From NCBI GenBank assembly GCA_021323635.1, contig JAJPKQ010000036.1:1-64000 (forward strand): 64,000 bases of DNA. Direction: 5' to 3'. The stretch is from a bacterium (GTDB lineage Bacteria; Actinomycetota; Thermoleophilia; Solirubrobacterales; Solirubrobacteraceae). Shown piece by piece: positions 37,178 to 48,078 of this stretch (positions within the stretch are counted from its first letter, which is position 1; each line of letters begins with the position of its first letter). The position numbers were made by a program, and so were the translations under genes. Under the pieces are notes generated by a model. That model ran no database searches and was not told where the DNA came from. It saw only the letters and a program-made list of their open reading frames with translations.

Positions 37178-38832
37178 GCGCGCTGCGCATCCTCCCGCTC
37201 GGAGGGCTTGGCGAGATCGCGAAGAACATGACGCTTGCCGAGTACGACGGCCGCATCATCGTCGTCGACTGCGGGCTGCGCTTCCCGACGCCCGAGATGG
37301 TCGGGATCGACCTCGTGCTGCCCGACTTCACCTACCTGCGCGAGCGCGCGGCGGACATCGAGGCGATCGTGATCACGCACGGCCACGAGGATCACCTGGG
37401 GGCGCTGCCCTGGGTTCTGCGCGAGCTCGAGCACCGCCCGCCGGTCTTCGGGGCGCCGCTGACGATCGAGATGGCGCGCTCGAAGCTCGACGAGCATCGC
37501 CTTCGTGACATTGCGCTGAACAAGCTCTCCGCTGGGGAGGTGGTCGAGCTCGGCCCCTTCTCGCTGGAGCTGATCCACATGACCCATTCGATTCCCGACT
37601 CCTGCGCGGCTGCGCTTGAATGCGAGCTTGGCACGGTCCTCTTCACGGGCGACTACAAGTTCGACCAGACGCCGGTCGACGGTCCGCCGGCCGATCTGGC
37701 GCGGCTGGTCGAGCTCGGCCGCGAAGGCGTGCTGCTGCTCTGCGGCGACTCCACGAACGTCGATCGACCCGGCTTCTCGCCCTCGGAGTCGATCGTCGGC
37801 CCGCAGCTGGCCGAGCTCTTTGCGCGCTGCTCCGGCCGCATTCTCGTGACCAGCTTCGCCTCCAACATCCACCGCATCCAGCAGGCCTGCGACGCGGCCG
37901 CCGCGGTCGGGCGCAAGGTCGCGCTGGTCGGTCGCTCGATGCGCAAGAACTTCGCGATCGCGCGCAATCTCGGCCACATCGAGGTTCCGGAGGGGATGAT
38001 CCTGAGCGCGCGCGAGATCTCCGACCATGCCGATGAGCGGCTTGTCATCATCTCGACGGGCTCGCAGGGCGAGCCGCTCTCGGCGCTGCGCCGGATGGCC
38101 TACGACGACCACCCGCAGGTCAAGCTGCACGCGGGCGACACGGTGGTCTTTGCCGCCACGCCGGTGCCAGGCAACGAGCGCACGGTCAACGAAACGGTCG
38201 ACCGCCTCTACCACATCGGCTGCGACGTGATCACAGCACGTGAGGCACCGGTGCACGCCTCCGGCCACGGGCACGCCGAGGAGCTGAAGCTGATGATCAA
38301 CCTGACCTCTCCTCGCTACGTGATGCCGATGCACGGCGACTTCAAGCGCCTGCGGCTGCACGCGGAGCTGGCCTGCGCGGTCGGGATCGACCCCGATGCG
38401 ATCTTCCAGTCCGAGAACGGCCTGCCGCTGGAGATCGATGAGCGCGGCGCGCGCTTGGGCGCCCGCGAGCGCTCAGGCGTCGTCTATGTCGATGGCCTGG
38501 AGATCGGCGACATGACCGATGTCGCCCTGCGCGACCGACGCATGCTCTCAGCCGACGGGATCTTCATCGTGGTGGTTACCATCAGCGAGCAGGACGGGCG
38601 CTCGGTCGCCGAGCCGGAGGTCACCTTCCGCGGCGTTCCCTTCCTTGACGACGCTGGCGAGCTGACCGCGGAGATCCGCCTCACTGTCGCCGAGTCGCTC
38701 GAGCGCGCCGCAGCCGAGGAGATCCGCGAGACAGACCTGCTGCAGCGCATCCTTCACGACGATCTAGCCCGCCTCGTCTACGACCGCCTGCGACGCCGCC
38801 CGATGGTCCTGCCGGTCGTGGTCGAGGTCTGA
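37174..38832 (+). CDS. rnj: Ribonuclease J
   Basis: Metallo-beta-lactamase/beta-CASP ribonuclease for mRNA decay and rRNA maturation. LPLGGLGEIAKNM opens the protein, the zinc motif THGHEDHLGALP is at about 68-79, further histidines lie in MTHSIPDSC and GDYKFD, and GDSTNVDRPGFSPSE begins the beta-CASP part. HASGHGHAEEL and MPMHGDFKRL follow. 552 residues with a degenerate C-terminal domain. It is co-translated with dapA. Its last 69 nt overlap the end of the opposing histidine kinase gene. Confidence 0.95.
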   Translation: MSALRILPLGGLGEIAKNMTLAEYDGRIIVVDCGLRFPTPEMVGIDLVLPDFTYLRERAADIEAIVITHGHEDHLGALPWVLRELEHRPPVFGAPLTIEMARSKLDEHRLRDIALNKLSAGEVVELGPFSLELIHMTHSIPDSCAAALECELGTVLFTGDYKFDQTPVDGPPADLARLVELGREGVLLLCGDSTNVDRPGFSPSESIVGPQLAELFARCSGRILVTSFASNIHRIQQACDAAAAVGRKVALVGRSMRKNFAIARNLGHIEVPEGMILSAREISDHADERLVIISTGSQGEPLSALRRMAYDDHPQVKLHAGDTVVFAATPVPGNERTVNETVDRLYHIGCDVITAREAPVHASGHGHAEELKLMINLTSPRYVMPMHGDFKRLRLHAELACAVGIDPDAIFQSENGLPLEIDERGARLGARERSGVVYVDGLEIGDMTDVALRDRRMLSADGIFIVVVTISEQDGRSVAEPEVTFRGVPFLDDAGELTAEIRLTVAESLERAAAEEIRETDLLQRILHDDLARLVYDRLRRRPMVLPVVVEV

Positions 38833-40290
38833 GCGCCCCCGCGCGCCCCCGTCCGCGGCCCTATCGCCGATCGCGCTCGCCAGCAGCGGCAGCCGCACGA
38901 TGAAGCGGGCGCCGCCGCGACCGCCGTTGGCGGCGCTCGGGCGCCCGGTCGCCCGCTCGACCGCGACCGAGCCGCCGTGCGCGCTCACGACCGCGCGCAC
39001 GATCGCAAGGCCCAGCCCGAAGGAGCCTCCGCCATCGCCGCCGCCGCGCACGAAGCGTTCAAAGAGGCTGCTGGCCAGCTGCTCCTCGACGCCCGGCCCG
39101 TTGTCTTCGACGATCAGCGTCGCCTCGCTCCCGGACGCTGTGGTGCGAACCCAGATCTGCGATCCGGGCGGGGTGTAGCGCAGGGCGTTCTCGATCAGGT
39201 TGATCGCCACGCGCTCCAGTTCGTCGCGCGAGCCCGTGACCATCGCCGGGGCGGCTTCAAGGATGACCTCGTGCTCCTCGCTGATCGGGCCAAGCTCGGC
39301 GGCAGCGTCGACGGCGACCTCTGCCAGGTCGACCGCCTGCTCGGGCAGCGCGCGCGGAACGTCATTGCGCGCCAGCAGCAGCAGATCGGCGACCAGCCGG
39401 CGCATCCGTCGTGAGGAGCGAAGCGCCGAGCGTGCCGCTTCGCCGAGGTCCTCGTCCAGCGCGCCCGCGTCCGCGCGTTCGGCCAGCAGCTCGAGGTTCG
39501 CCAGCACGCTCGTCAGCGGCGTGCGCAGCTCGTGGGAGGCGTCAGCGACGAAGCGCCGCTGGCGTCTCAGCATCGCCTCCGTGTCCGCGTGCGCCGCGTC
39601 AAGCTCGCGGAGCATCCCCGAGAGCGTGCGCGCAAGCTCGCCGACCTCGTCGCTTGCGGGCACCTCGGGCATCTCAAGCGAGCGGTCGCGCGTGCGGGCG
39701 ATCGTTGCCGCCGTCGAGGTCAGAGCGGCGATCGGCGCCATCGCGCGCCTGGCGATCAGCGTGCCCGCAAGCAGCGCGAGAGCGGTTCCCGCGAGCACTC
39801 CGAAGAACAGAAACAGCTCGACGCGCGCGATCGCGGAGTTGACCTCCGAGAGCGGACGGGCGTATTGGATATACATGTGGCCGTAGCCGACGTCGGTTGC
39901 CGGGTTGCGCACAAATGCTGCAATCGTCACGATCTGGTAACCTTCGGCGGTGCTCGAGACCTGCAGCCCCGGGCGCAGGCCGAGCGGGACCGGAGACAGC
40001 TTGGGCGCCTTTGTCGGGTACTGCGCGAAGGGCTGGCCCGCCTCCGAGTAGAGCCGGATCACGGCGTCGGAGGGGCCGGCAAGTTCCTGCAGCGAGGGCT
40101 GGATCGATTCGTATTCGCCGGTGTTGGGGCTCACGAAGACATGGATCTCGGTCTCCACCTGCTGGGCGTCCTGGGAGACCTGGCGGGCGAAGTCCGAGCG
40201 CAGCCGGCTTGCGGTCAGAAAGCCGACCACGAGCGCGAAGGCGCAGAGGATCGCAAAGGTCAGCAGCGCCGATACCGCCGCCAGGCGCAT
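38764..40290 (-). CDS. Sensor histidine kinase
   Basis: Two-component sensor. A first membrane helix (AVSALLTFAILCAFALVVGFL), an extracytoplasmic domain of about 130 residues, a second helix (LFLFFGVLAGTALALLAGTLI), HAMP, the phospho-acceptor histidine in FVADASHELRTPL, then N box NLIENALRYTPPG and G boxes DNGPGVEE and GLGLAIV. ATG 40290 is the first canonical start but sits right at the first helix. The frame is open further up, and a CTG near 40347 just after the regulator's stop may be the true start. The 3' end overlaps rnj antisense. Confidence 0.9.
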   Translation of the reverse strand: MRLAAVSALLTFAILCAFALVVGFLTASRLRSDFARQVSQDAQQVETEIHVFVSPNTGEYESIQPSLQELAGPSDAVIRLYSEAGQPFAQYPTKAPKLSPVPLGLRPGLQVSSTAEGYQIVTIAAFVRNPATDVGYGHMYIQYARPLSEVNSAIARVELFLFFGVLAGTALALLAGTLIARRAMAPIAALTSTAATIARTRDRSLEMPEVPASDEVGELARTLSGMLRELDAAHADTEAMLRRQRRFVADASHELRTPLTSVLANLELLAERADAGALDEDLGEAARSALRSSRRMRRLVADLLLLARNDVPRALPEQAVDLAEVAVDAAAELGPISEEHEVILEAAPAMVTGSRDELERVAINLIENALRYTPPGSQIWVRTTASGSEATLIVEDNGPGVEEQLASSLFERFVRGGGDGGGSFGLGLAIVRAVVSAHGGSVAVERATGRPSAANGGRGGARFIVRLPLLASAIGDRAADGGARGRSDLDHDRQDHRAASQAVVDEAG

Positions 40291-40357
40291 GCGGATCGGC
40301 AGGGCGTCGAAGGTGGCTGAGAGACGCTGCAGCAGAGCGCGCGGCAGCGCGCCGACT

Positions 40358-41047
40358 CTACGCGCGAAGGACGTAGCCGGCTCCCCGGATCGTGTGCAGC
40401 AGGCGCGGCTCGCCCTCGGCCTCGAGCTTGCGCCGGAGGTTGGAGATGAAGACCTCGATCGTGTTCGTGATCGAGAACGGCTCATATCCCCAGACCTCGT
40501 CGAGCAGGCGCTGGCGGGAGATGACGATGCGCTCGTTGCGCATCAGGTATTCGAGCAGCTCGAACTCACGCTGGGTCAGGTCGATTGCACGATCGCCGCG
40601 GCGAACCTCGTGCGTGTCGGGGTTGAGGACCAGGTCGCCGACGCGCAGCGCAGCGGTGCCGCGCGGCGGGCGTCGCCGCAGCAGCGCGCGCATCCGCGCC
40701 AGCAGCTCCTGGCGCTCGAAGGGCTTGACAAGGTAGTCGTCAGCGCCGCTGTCAAGCCCCTCCACGCGCGACTCCAGCGCGTCGCGGGCGGTCAGGATCA
40801 GGATCGGCGTGTCGGTCTGCGAGCGCATCTTGCGCGCCACCTCGATCCCGTCGACCGCCCCGGGCAGGCCGAGGTCGAGGATCACCAGGTCGGGAGCGAA
40901 GGTCCTGCCGTCGGTGAGGGCGCTCTCGCCGTCGCGCGCGCAGCGAACCTCATAGCCCTCGATCCGCAGCGAGCGCTGGAGGACTTCGGATATCTCGCGG
41001 TCGTCCTCGACGACGAGGACGCGGGGTGATCTGGTGACGGTGCTCAT
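40358..41047 (-). CDS. OmpR-family response regulator
   Basis: 229 residues. The receiver domain has acidic residues D15/D16, the phosphorylation aspartate D58 in LVILDLGLPG, and a lysine in LVKPFERQ. The winged-helix output domain shows LTQREFELLEYLMRNERIVISR and TIEVFISNLRRKLE, ending TIRGAGYVLRA. ATG 41047 starts at the domain edge; the much longer frame upstream is noise running antisense to ftsK. The kinase gene follows directly, so the two form a pair. Divergent from ftsK. Confidence 0.94.
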   Translation of the reverse strand: MSTVTRSPRVLVVEDDREISEVLQRSLRIEGYEVRCARDGESALTDGRTFAPDLVILDLGLPGAVDGIEVARKMRSQTDTPILILTARDALESRVEGLDSGADDYLVKPFERQELLARMRALLRRRPPRGTAALRVGDLVLNPDTHEVRRGDRAIDLTQREFELLEYLMRNERIVISRQRLLDEVWGYEPFSITNTIEVFISNLRRKLEAEGEPRLLHTIRGAGYVLRA

Positions 41048-41149
41048 GAAGCCTGGATAGCGTCGGCCGCTAAAGCAATCGTAAGGGAGGGCAGCGGATT
41101 TATAAAGGGCCCTCGGCAGGTAAGCGCCGCTGCGCGTCGAAGCGCGCAG

Positions 41150-43858
41150 ATGACGATGGCAGCCACCCGCAGCCGCGCCGGCAGGCGCAAGAGCACACGC
41201 ACGCGCCCGGCACGGGGGCACCGAGCGCGCCCTGCGCGCAGGCGCCGAGCTCGGCGCGCTCGCTCGCAAGGAGCGCTGCGAGGCGTCCTCGCAGCGCTCG
41301 TCCATCTTGCGCGCGAGAGCCTCTTCGGCGGGCCGCTGCTGAGCGCTGTCGGCCGCGAGATCATCGGCTGGGCGCTGTGCGCGCTCGCCGTCTTCTCCGG
41401 GCTTGTGATCTACGGCTCCTTTGACGGCGGCGGCGTCGGGCACGCTCTGGGCGCGCTGCTTGCGCTGCTTGCCGGTGGTGCGCGCTACCTGGCGCCGCTT
41501 GCCTTTCTTGCAGGAGGCGCTCTGTTCCTGCTGCGTCCGGCGCCGGGAGCGCTCGAGCCAGGCGCGCGAGGCGATCGCGATGCGCCGGCAAGGGCAGAGG
41601 ATGGCGAGGGAACCAGACCGCTGCGCGGCGGCGTGATCTGCCTCTATGCGGCGGTTACGCTTGCGCTTGCGGACGGCGTGCTCGGCGTGAGCTCCGGGCA
41701 GAGCGATGGAAGGGTGCCGATCGCCTCCGGCGGGCGCTGGTCGCTCTCCTTCCTGCGCGAACGTGGCGGTGCCCCCGGCGAGGCGCTGTGGGTGATCGCG
41801 CACGCGCTCGCGCAGGAAATCGGGGTCGCAGTGCTTTGCGCCTTCCTCTTCCTGGCGGCCATCACCCTGCTCTCGGGCGCCTCAGTCGGCGTGCTCGCGC
41901 GGCTCGGCCGTCTGGCGCTGCGCGCTGGGCGCGCGCTGGCGCTCGGGCTGGCGCCGCCGCGGCGCCATCCGCGCCTGGCGCACGAGCGATCGCCGGAGGG
42001 CGCGGAGCTCTGGTCGCTGCCCGCAGGCGCAGGGCAGGAGGCGTCGTTTGAGCCCGGCGCCGCGGTGGACATCGAGCCTGGCGAGCAGGTGCAGGGGGGC
42101 GAGGCGCCCCAGCACGCCGAGCTGAAAGCGCCCGAGCTCCAGCCATATGGCGAGGAGGAGCCTCAGGGCGCCGAGGCGCTGCTTGCCGAGCAGGAGCCCG
42201 ACACGCTCCCAGTGCTCGACGCCGAGGAGGATCCAGGCGATGCGGAGCCGCCTGGCTCGGAGCGCTCGGCGCATCGGCAGCGCCGCGCGGAGGCTCTCGG
42301 GGTCGACCCGCGAGCGCTGACCCCGCAGGGGCGCCTGCGCGAGCTGGCGACAGATGACCCCTCCTTCGAGTGGCGCCCACCCGATCCAGCCGGCGTCCTC
42401 ACGCGCTCGCGCGCCGAGTCATCCGCAAGCGCCGATCGTGCAGCCGCCGAGCAGCAGGCAAAGACCGGCGGGGCGCTGGTCGAGGCGCTTGGTCACTTTG
42501 GGGTGCAGGCAAAGGTGATCGGAACCGTCTGCGGCCCCCACATAACGCGCTACGAGCTGCGCCTGGCGCCGGGCACCAAGGTTGCGAAGGTCGCGCAGCT
42601 CAAGGACGACCTCGCCTATGCGCTTGCCGCCACCGACATCCGCATACTCGCTCCGATCCCCGGCAAGCAGGCCGTCGGCGTCGAGGTGCCCAACCCGCGC
42701 CGGCGGATCGTGCACCTGGGCGACGTCTTCGGTGCCCCGCCGCGCTCCTTCTCGCCGCTCACGGTCTGGCTGGGCAAGGATGTCGCGGGCAAGGCGGTCG
42801 CGGCCGATCTGGCGAAGATGCCCCACCTGCTTGTTGCCGGCGCGACCGGCTCGGGCAAGTCTGGCGCGGTCAACGCGATGCTTGCCTCCGTGCTGCTCAG
42901 AGCCACCCCGCGCGAGGTGCGCCTGGTGCTGGTCGACCCCAAGCAGGTCGAGCTCAACCATTACGAGTCGATCCCGCATCTGCTGACGCCGGTGATCGTC
43001 AACCCGCGGATGGCCGCCAACGCGCTCGCGAACCTGGTGCGCGAGATGGAGTCCCGCTACAGCGTGATGTCGCTCGCGCGCACGCGCTCGCTCGTGGAGC
43101 TCAACCAGCTGCGCACGCGCCGGGGCGAAGCGCCGCTGCCATACGTGCTCTGCGTGATCGACGAGCTTGCCGACCTGATGATGGTCGCGCCGGCCGATGT
43201 CGAGGACTCGATCATCCGCCTCGCCCAGAAGGCGCGCGCGGTCGGGATCCACCTCGTGCTGGCCACCCAGAGCCCGCGCGTGGATGTGATCACCGGCATG
43301 ATCAAGGCGAACGTCCCGTCGCGGATCGCCTTTGCTGTCTCCTCGCAGACCGACTCGCGCGTGATCCTCGACCAGAACGGCGCCGAGTCGCTGCTTGGCC
43401 AGGGGGACATGCTCTACAGCCCGATGGGCTCTGCGAAGCTGCAGCGCATCCAGGGCGCCTACATCGACGAGGGCCAGATCGCGCGCCTCACCGAGCACTG
43501 GCGCAGACAGGGCGAGCCCGAGCTCCACGAGGAGCTGCTGGAGGAGCGCGAGGAGGCACCCGGCGATGGCGAGGAAGATCCGGGCGACCCTGACTCCGAC
43601 CCGCTGCTGCGTGAGGCAATCACGCTGGTCGTCGAGATGCAGACGGCCTCCACCTCGATGATGCAGCGACGACTGCGCGTCGGCTACACCCGCGCCGGGC
43701 GTCTGATCGACATGCTCGAGCGCCGCGGGATCATCTCCGGCTATGAAGGCTCCAAGCCGCGAGCGGTGCTGATCTCCGCCGCCGATCTGCCGCGCGTGCT
43801 CGCCGCCTACGAGGAGAGCGCCGTGGGCGCCTCCCCGAGCGCCCCCGAAGAGGCGTAG
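41150..43858 (+). CDS. ftsK: DNA translocase FtsK/SpoIIIE
   Basis: Septal DNA pump that clears the chromosome terminus at division. Arg-rich start, four membrane helices (about residues 60-265), and an acidic linker (300-410) including EGAELWSLPAG. The motor follows: the alpha domain (KVIGTVCGPHITRYELRLAPGTKV in part), Walker A GATGSGKSG (about 564-572), Walker B VLCVIDELADLMM, and ATQSPRVDVITGMIKANVP. A C-terminal winged-helix gamma domain (MMQRRLRVGYTRAGRLIDML) reads DNA orientation sites. 902 residues is usual. Confidence 0.96.
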   Translation: MTMAATRSRAGRRKSTRTRPARGHRARPARRRRARRARSQGALRGVLAALVHLARESLFGGPLLSAVGREIIGWALCALAVFSGLVIYGSFDGGGVGHALGALLALLAGGARYLAPLAFLAGGALFLLRPAPGALEPGARGDRDAPARAEDGEGTRPLRGGVICLYAAVTLALADGVLGVSSGQSDGRVPIASGGRWSLSFLRERGGAPGEALWVIAHALAQEIGVAVLCAFLFLAAITLLSGASVGVLARLGRLALRAGRALALGLAPPRRHPRLAHERSPEGAELWSLPAGAGQEASFEPGAAVDIEPGEQVQGGEAPQHAELKAPELQPYGEEEPQGAEALLAEQEPDTLPVLDAEEDPGDAEPPGSERSAHRQRRAEALGVDPRALTPQGRLRELATDDPSFEWRPPDPAGVLTRSRAESSASADRAAAEQQAKTGGALVEALGHFGVQAKVIGTVCGPHITRYELRLAPGTKVAKVAQLKDDLAYALAATDIRILAPIPGKQAVGVEVPNPRRRIVHLGDVFGAPPRSFSPLTVWLGKDVAGKAVAADLAKMPHLLVAGATGSGKSGAVNAMLASVLLRATPREVRLVLVDPKQVELNHYESIPHLLTPVIVNPRMAANALANLVREMESRYSVMSLARTRSLVELNQLRTRRGEAPLPYVLCVIDELADLMMVAPADVEDSIIRLAQKARAVGIHLVLATQSPRVDVITGMIKANVPSRIAFAVSSQTDSRVILDQNGAESLLGQGDMLYSPMGSAKLQRIQGAYIDEGQIARLTEHWRRQGEPELHEELLEEREEAPGDGEEDPGDPDSDPLLREAITLVVEMQTASTSMMQRRLRVGYTRAGRLIDMLERRGIISGYEGSKPRAVLISAADLPRVLAAYEESAVGASPSAPEEA

Positions 43859-43865
43859 CTGCGAC

Positions 43866-43871
43866 CATAAT
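43866..43871 (+). promoter_or_regulatory. -10 box of the RodZ-like gene (leaderless)
   Basis: CATAAT lies 9 nt before ATG 43881 and starts 8 nt after the ftsK stop codon. Confidence 0.4.
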
Positions 43872-43880
43872 GCGGCCGAG

Positions 43881-44702
43881 ATGTCAGAGATCGGCCCAAC
43901 GCTCCGTGAAGCGCGCATGCGCGCGCGGATCGATGTCTCGGAGATCGAGGCAAAGACCAAGATCCGCGCCAAGTATCTGCGCGCGCTTGAGAACGAGGAG
44001 TGGAGCCTGCTGCCCGGGCCAACCTACATCAAGAGCTTCCTGCGCACCTACGCCCAGGCGCTCGGCCTCGATGGGCGGGCAATCGTGGAGGAGTACCGAG
44101 CCCGCTACGAGGGACCAGAGCATGAGCGGCGCGAGCTGCGCCACCCGCCCGGCCGACGCGCCGGGCGCGGCGCGAGCGAGCGGGCGCCGCTGCCACGCGG
44201 CTACGTCATCGGCGGCGTGCTGCTCGCGCTGATCCTGCTGCTGGTGCTTATCGGCTCGCTGAACGGCTCCTCCGAACAGCAGCGCCCCTCAGGCGCGCGG
44301 GCGGCGGCGCGAGGGGGCCACTCAGCGGCAGGAGGCCGCCGTGCGGCGCGCTCCGCCAGTGCCCTCGCGACCACGAGGACAAGCACGCAGAGCGCTGCGA
44401 CGCCATTTGTCACGCTTGCGCTGCGTCCGAGCGCGCGCGTCTGGGTGTGCCTGCTCGGCGACGGGAAGCGGCTGATCCCGGGGGCGATCCTCACGCCTGA
44501 AGAAGGCGCCGAAGGCAACGGCGCTGAAGGGCGCCGCTATCGCGCTCGGCACTTCAAGATCGACCTCGGCGACAGCCACGTGGTGCTCCTGATCGACGGC
44601 AAGCCTCATCCTGTGCCCGCCTCCGCCGAACCGATCGGGTATGCGATCAGCGCCGGCGAAGTCAAGCGGCTTGCCCCCTCCCAACGACCGACCTGCGGCT
44701 GA
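43881..44702 (+). CDS. RodZ-like membrane protein with cytoplasmic HTH and DUF4115-type domain
   Basis: N-terminal helix-turn-helix (IGPTLREARMRARIDVSEIEAKTKI, then YLRALENEEW and PGPTYIKSFLRTYAQALGLD), a basic linker and one membrane helix (YVIGGVLLALILLLVLIGSL, about 112-131). A Ser/Ala-rich spacer and a C-terminal extracytoplasmic beta domain starting VTLALRPSARVWVCLLGDG complete it. This is the RodZ layout; RodZ links cell shape machinery to the membrane, while actinobacterial forms are little studied. Between ftsK and cinA, as in relatives. Confidence 0.82.
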   Translation: MSEIGPTLREARMRARIDVSEIEAKTKIRAKYLRALENEEWSLLPGPTYIKSFLRTYAQALGLDGRAIVEEYRARYEGPEHERRELRHPPGRRAGRGASERAPLPRGYVIGGVLLALILLLVLIGSLNGSSEQQRPSGARAAARGGHSAAGGRRAARSASALATTRTSTQSAATPFVTLALRPSARVWVCLLGDGKRLIPGAILTPEEGAEGNGAEGRRYRARHFKIDLGDSHVVLLIDGKPHPVPASAEPIGYAISAGEVKRLAPSQRPTCG

Positions 44703-44708
44703 GGCGGC

Positions 44709-46040
44709 GTGCGCTCAGGGATCGTCGTCACTGGGACGGAGCTGATCAGCGGCCTGCGCCAGGACCGCAACGGGCCATGGCTGGCACGGCGCCTGCGCGC
44801 GCTGGGCGCCGAGCCTGCGCAGATCATCCAGGTCGCAGACGACCCTGAGGAGATCGGGCGCGCCTTGGGCTTCCTCGAGGACGCGGGCGCGGAGCTGATC
44901 GTCACAAGCGGCGGCCTCGGCCCGACAGCGGACGACCTCACCGTGGCGGTGGTCGCTGAGCGCCAGGGGCGCTCGCTGAGGCTCGATGAGCCCCTTGCCG
45001 AGCAGATCGCAGCGATCGTGGAGCCGCTCCGGCGCCGCTACCCGGGCTTGGACGCCGCTGCGCTGGCGGCGGGCACGCGCAAGCAGGCGACCGTCCCGGA
45101 GGGGGCGACGGTGCTTGCGCCCGTGGGCACCGCGCCCGGGCTGATCGTGCCTTCCACGCGCAAGCGGGCGCCGCTCGTGCTTGTCCTGCCCGGCCCGCCG
45201 CGAGAGCTGCAGCCGATGTTCGAGAGCGCGCTTGCAAGCGAGCCGCTGCGCTCGCTGCTTGCCGGCGCCAGCCCGCGCAGGGAAGGGACGCTCCTGCTCT
45301 TCGGCATCCCCGAGTCGGAGATCGCGCAGACGCTGCGCCTGGCCTCCGACCAGGGCCTTGACCTCTCCGCGCTTGAGATCACAACCTGCCTGCATCGCGG
45401 CGAGATCGAGGTCACCTGCGCCTACGCGCCCGCAGCCGAGGATGACTACAGGCGCCTAGTCGCATTCATCGCCGAGCGCCACCCGCGCGAGCTCTTCTCC
45501 TCCGACGGGCGCTCGATCGAGGCGATCGTCGCCGAGCTGCTGCTCGCCCGCGGAGATGCGATCGCGATTGCGGAGTCATGCACGGGCGGGCTGCTGGGGG
45601 CGCGGCTGACAGAGCTGCCTGGATCCTCGCGCTACTTCCGTGGTGGTCTGATCGTCTATTCCAACGCCGCCAAGGAGGCGCTTGCGGGGGTCCCCGCCGA
45701 GCTGATCGCCCGCCACGGCGCGGTCTCGCAGGAGGTTGCCCGCGCGCTCGCCGCCGGCGCCGCCCGTGCGCTCGGCGCGCAGGTCGGCGTTGGCATCACC
45801 GGGATCGCAGGGCCGGATGGAGGCAGCGTGGAGAAGCCCGTCGGCTTGGTCTGGATCTCAGTTCACCTCAGCAGCGGCCTGCAGGGCGGGCTGACTCGCT
45901 CGGTCAACCTCCCCGGCTCACGCACGGACGTGCGCGAGCGCGCGACGACGGTGGCGCTGCACATGGTGCGCAGCGCGCTTCTGCGCGCGCTGAGCGATGG
46001 CAACAACGACGGCGCCCCCGCCGCGCGCAGCGCAGGCTGA
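44709..46040 (+). CDS. cinA: CinA-family protein (MoCF-like domain plus nicotinamide-nucleotide amidase)
   Basis: N-terminal molybdopterin-binding-like domain with IVVTGTELISGLRQDRNGPWLARRL and VTSGGLGPTADDLT. A C-terminal amidase domain shows AIAESCTGGLLGARLTELPGSSRYF, GGLIVYSNAAKEALAGV and GVGITGIAGPDGGS. The C-terminal part deamidates NMN and the N-terminal part can act as ADP-ribose pyrophosphatase in homologs. 443 residues is full length. GTG 44709 follows the RodZ-like stop by 6 nt. Confidence 0.94.
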   Translation: MRSGIVVTGTELISGLRQDRNGPWLARRLRALGAEPAQIIQVADDPEEIGRALGFLEDAGAELIVTSGGLGPTADDLTVAVVAERQGRSLRLDEPLAEQIAAIVEPLRRRYPGLDAAALAAGTRKQATVPEGATVLAPVGTAPGLIVPSTRKRAPLVLVLPGPPRELQPMFESALASEPLRSLLAGASPRREGTLLLFGIPESEIAQTLRLASDQGLDLSALEITTCLHRGEIEVTCAYAPAAEDDYRRLVAFIAERHPRELFSSDGRSIEAIVAELLLARGDAIAIAESCTGGLLGARLTELPGSSRYFRGGLIVYSNAAKEALAGVPAELIARHGAVSQEVARALAAGAARALGAQVGVGITGIAGPDGGSVEKPVGLVWISVHLSSGLQGGLTRSVNLPGSRTDVRERATTVALHMVRSALLRALSDGNNDGAPAARSAG

Positions 46041-46056
46041 CCGCTCACGCCCCGGC

Positions 46057-46062
46057 TAGCAT
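46057..46062 (+). promoter_or_regulatory. -10 box of thpR (leaderless)
   Basis: TAGCAT lies 9 nt before ATG 46072. Confidence 0.45.
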
Positions 46063-46071
46063 CAGCGTGGG

Positions 46072-46716
46072 ATGTCAGATGCAGGGACAGCCCGCCTGTT
46101 CATCGCGCTTGAGCTGCCCGAGCGCGTGCGCGAGGCGCTTGCAGGCTGGGCTCACCGCGCCGCGCGCAGCGAGGGCTTGCTGCGCTCAGACGCCGGCCGC
46201 GCGCCCACAGGCAGGCGCTCAGGGCAGGCGCGAGGTGCGCTGCGGCTTGCGGACCCGGAGACAATGCACATAACGCTTGCCTTCCTCGGCCAGCAGCCGC
46301 TCGAGCTGCTGGGAGCGCTCGCTGCGCTGATCGAGGACAGCGGCGCGGCCGGCCTGAAGGCGCTGGCGCTCGGTGCCCCGCTCTGGCTGCCGGTGCGGCG
46401 TCCGCGCGCGCTTGCGGTTGAGGTCCGCGAGCAGGGGGAGAGCCTGCGCAGCCTGCGGCGGCTGGTGCTGCGCGGGCTGGAGGAGCTCTCGATCGCCCCG
46501 GCGCAGCCACGCGGGTCGGGCGCGCTCAGAGCTTTCCATCCCCACATCACAGTTGCGCGACTGCGCTCGGGCACGCGCGTGCCCGAGCGCATGCTGCCGC
46601 CGACGCCGAGCCTCTCGTTCCTCCCCGATCGCCTCGTCCTCTACCGCTCCTACCTCTCCGCGCAGGGCGCCCGCCACGTTCCGCTTGCCGCCGGCGCGAC
46701 GCACGCCCTCTCCTGA
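46072..46716 (+). CDS. thpR: RNA 2',3'-cyclic phosphodiesterase (2H family)
   Basis: 2H phosphoesterase that opens cyclic phosphate ends of RNA. Both HxTx motifs are present: MHITLAFLG (H near 66) and HPHITVARL (H near 158). 214 residues, with an extra basic segment before the first motif. [16 protein letters not shown] at the start is typical. Its gene precedes recA directly; the LexA-type box begins 4 nt after its stop. Confidence 0.92.
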   Translation: MSDAGTARLFIALELPERVREALAGWAHRAARSEGLLRSDAGRAPTGRRSGQARGALRLADPETMHITLAFLGQQPLELLGALAALIEDSGAAGLKALALGAPLWLPVRRPRALAVEVREQGESLRSLRRLVLRGLEELSIAPAQPRGSGALRAFHPHITVARLRSGTRVPERMLPPTPSLSFLPDRLVLYRSYLSAQGARHVPLAAGATHALS

Positions 46717-46720
46717 GATA

Positions 46721-46734
46721 CGAACACACGTTCC
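46721..46734 (+). promoter_or_regulatory. LexA (SOS) box upstream of recA
   Basis: CGAACACACGTTCC contains the perfect GAAC-N4-GTTC palindrome (46722-46733) known as the LexA site of Gram-positive and actinobacterial SOS genes. It lies 57 nt before the recA ATG. Confidence 0.8.
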
Positions 46735-46790
46735 GTCCGCAGCGCTCGCTAGCCTCCGCTGGCGAACCTCGAACAAGGAGCTTTTTGAAG

Positions 46791-47987
<1,197 letters not shown>

Positions 47988-48063
47988 AGCCGGCCCATCG
48001 GGGCGCCGATCTGCGATCACTCGGGGCCGCGGGGTCAGGCGGCCGATCGTCGCTGTGCGCAGC

Positions 48064-48069
48064 TACGCT
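48064..48069 (+). promoter_or_regulatory. -10 box of miaB (leaderless)
   Basis: TACGCT lies 9 nt before ATG 48079, supporting that ATG over GTG 48073. Confidence 0.45.
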
Positions 48070-48078
48070 TGAGTGTCG

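Noticed and set aside
41048-41803. Long N-terminal extension of the response regulator
   Set aside because: The receiver domain begins right after ATG 41047; the upstream frame is low-complexity and antisense to the start of ftsK.
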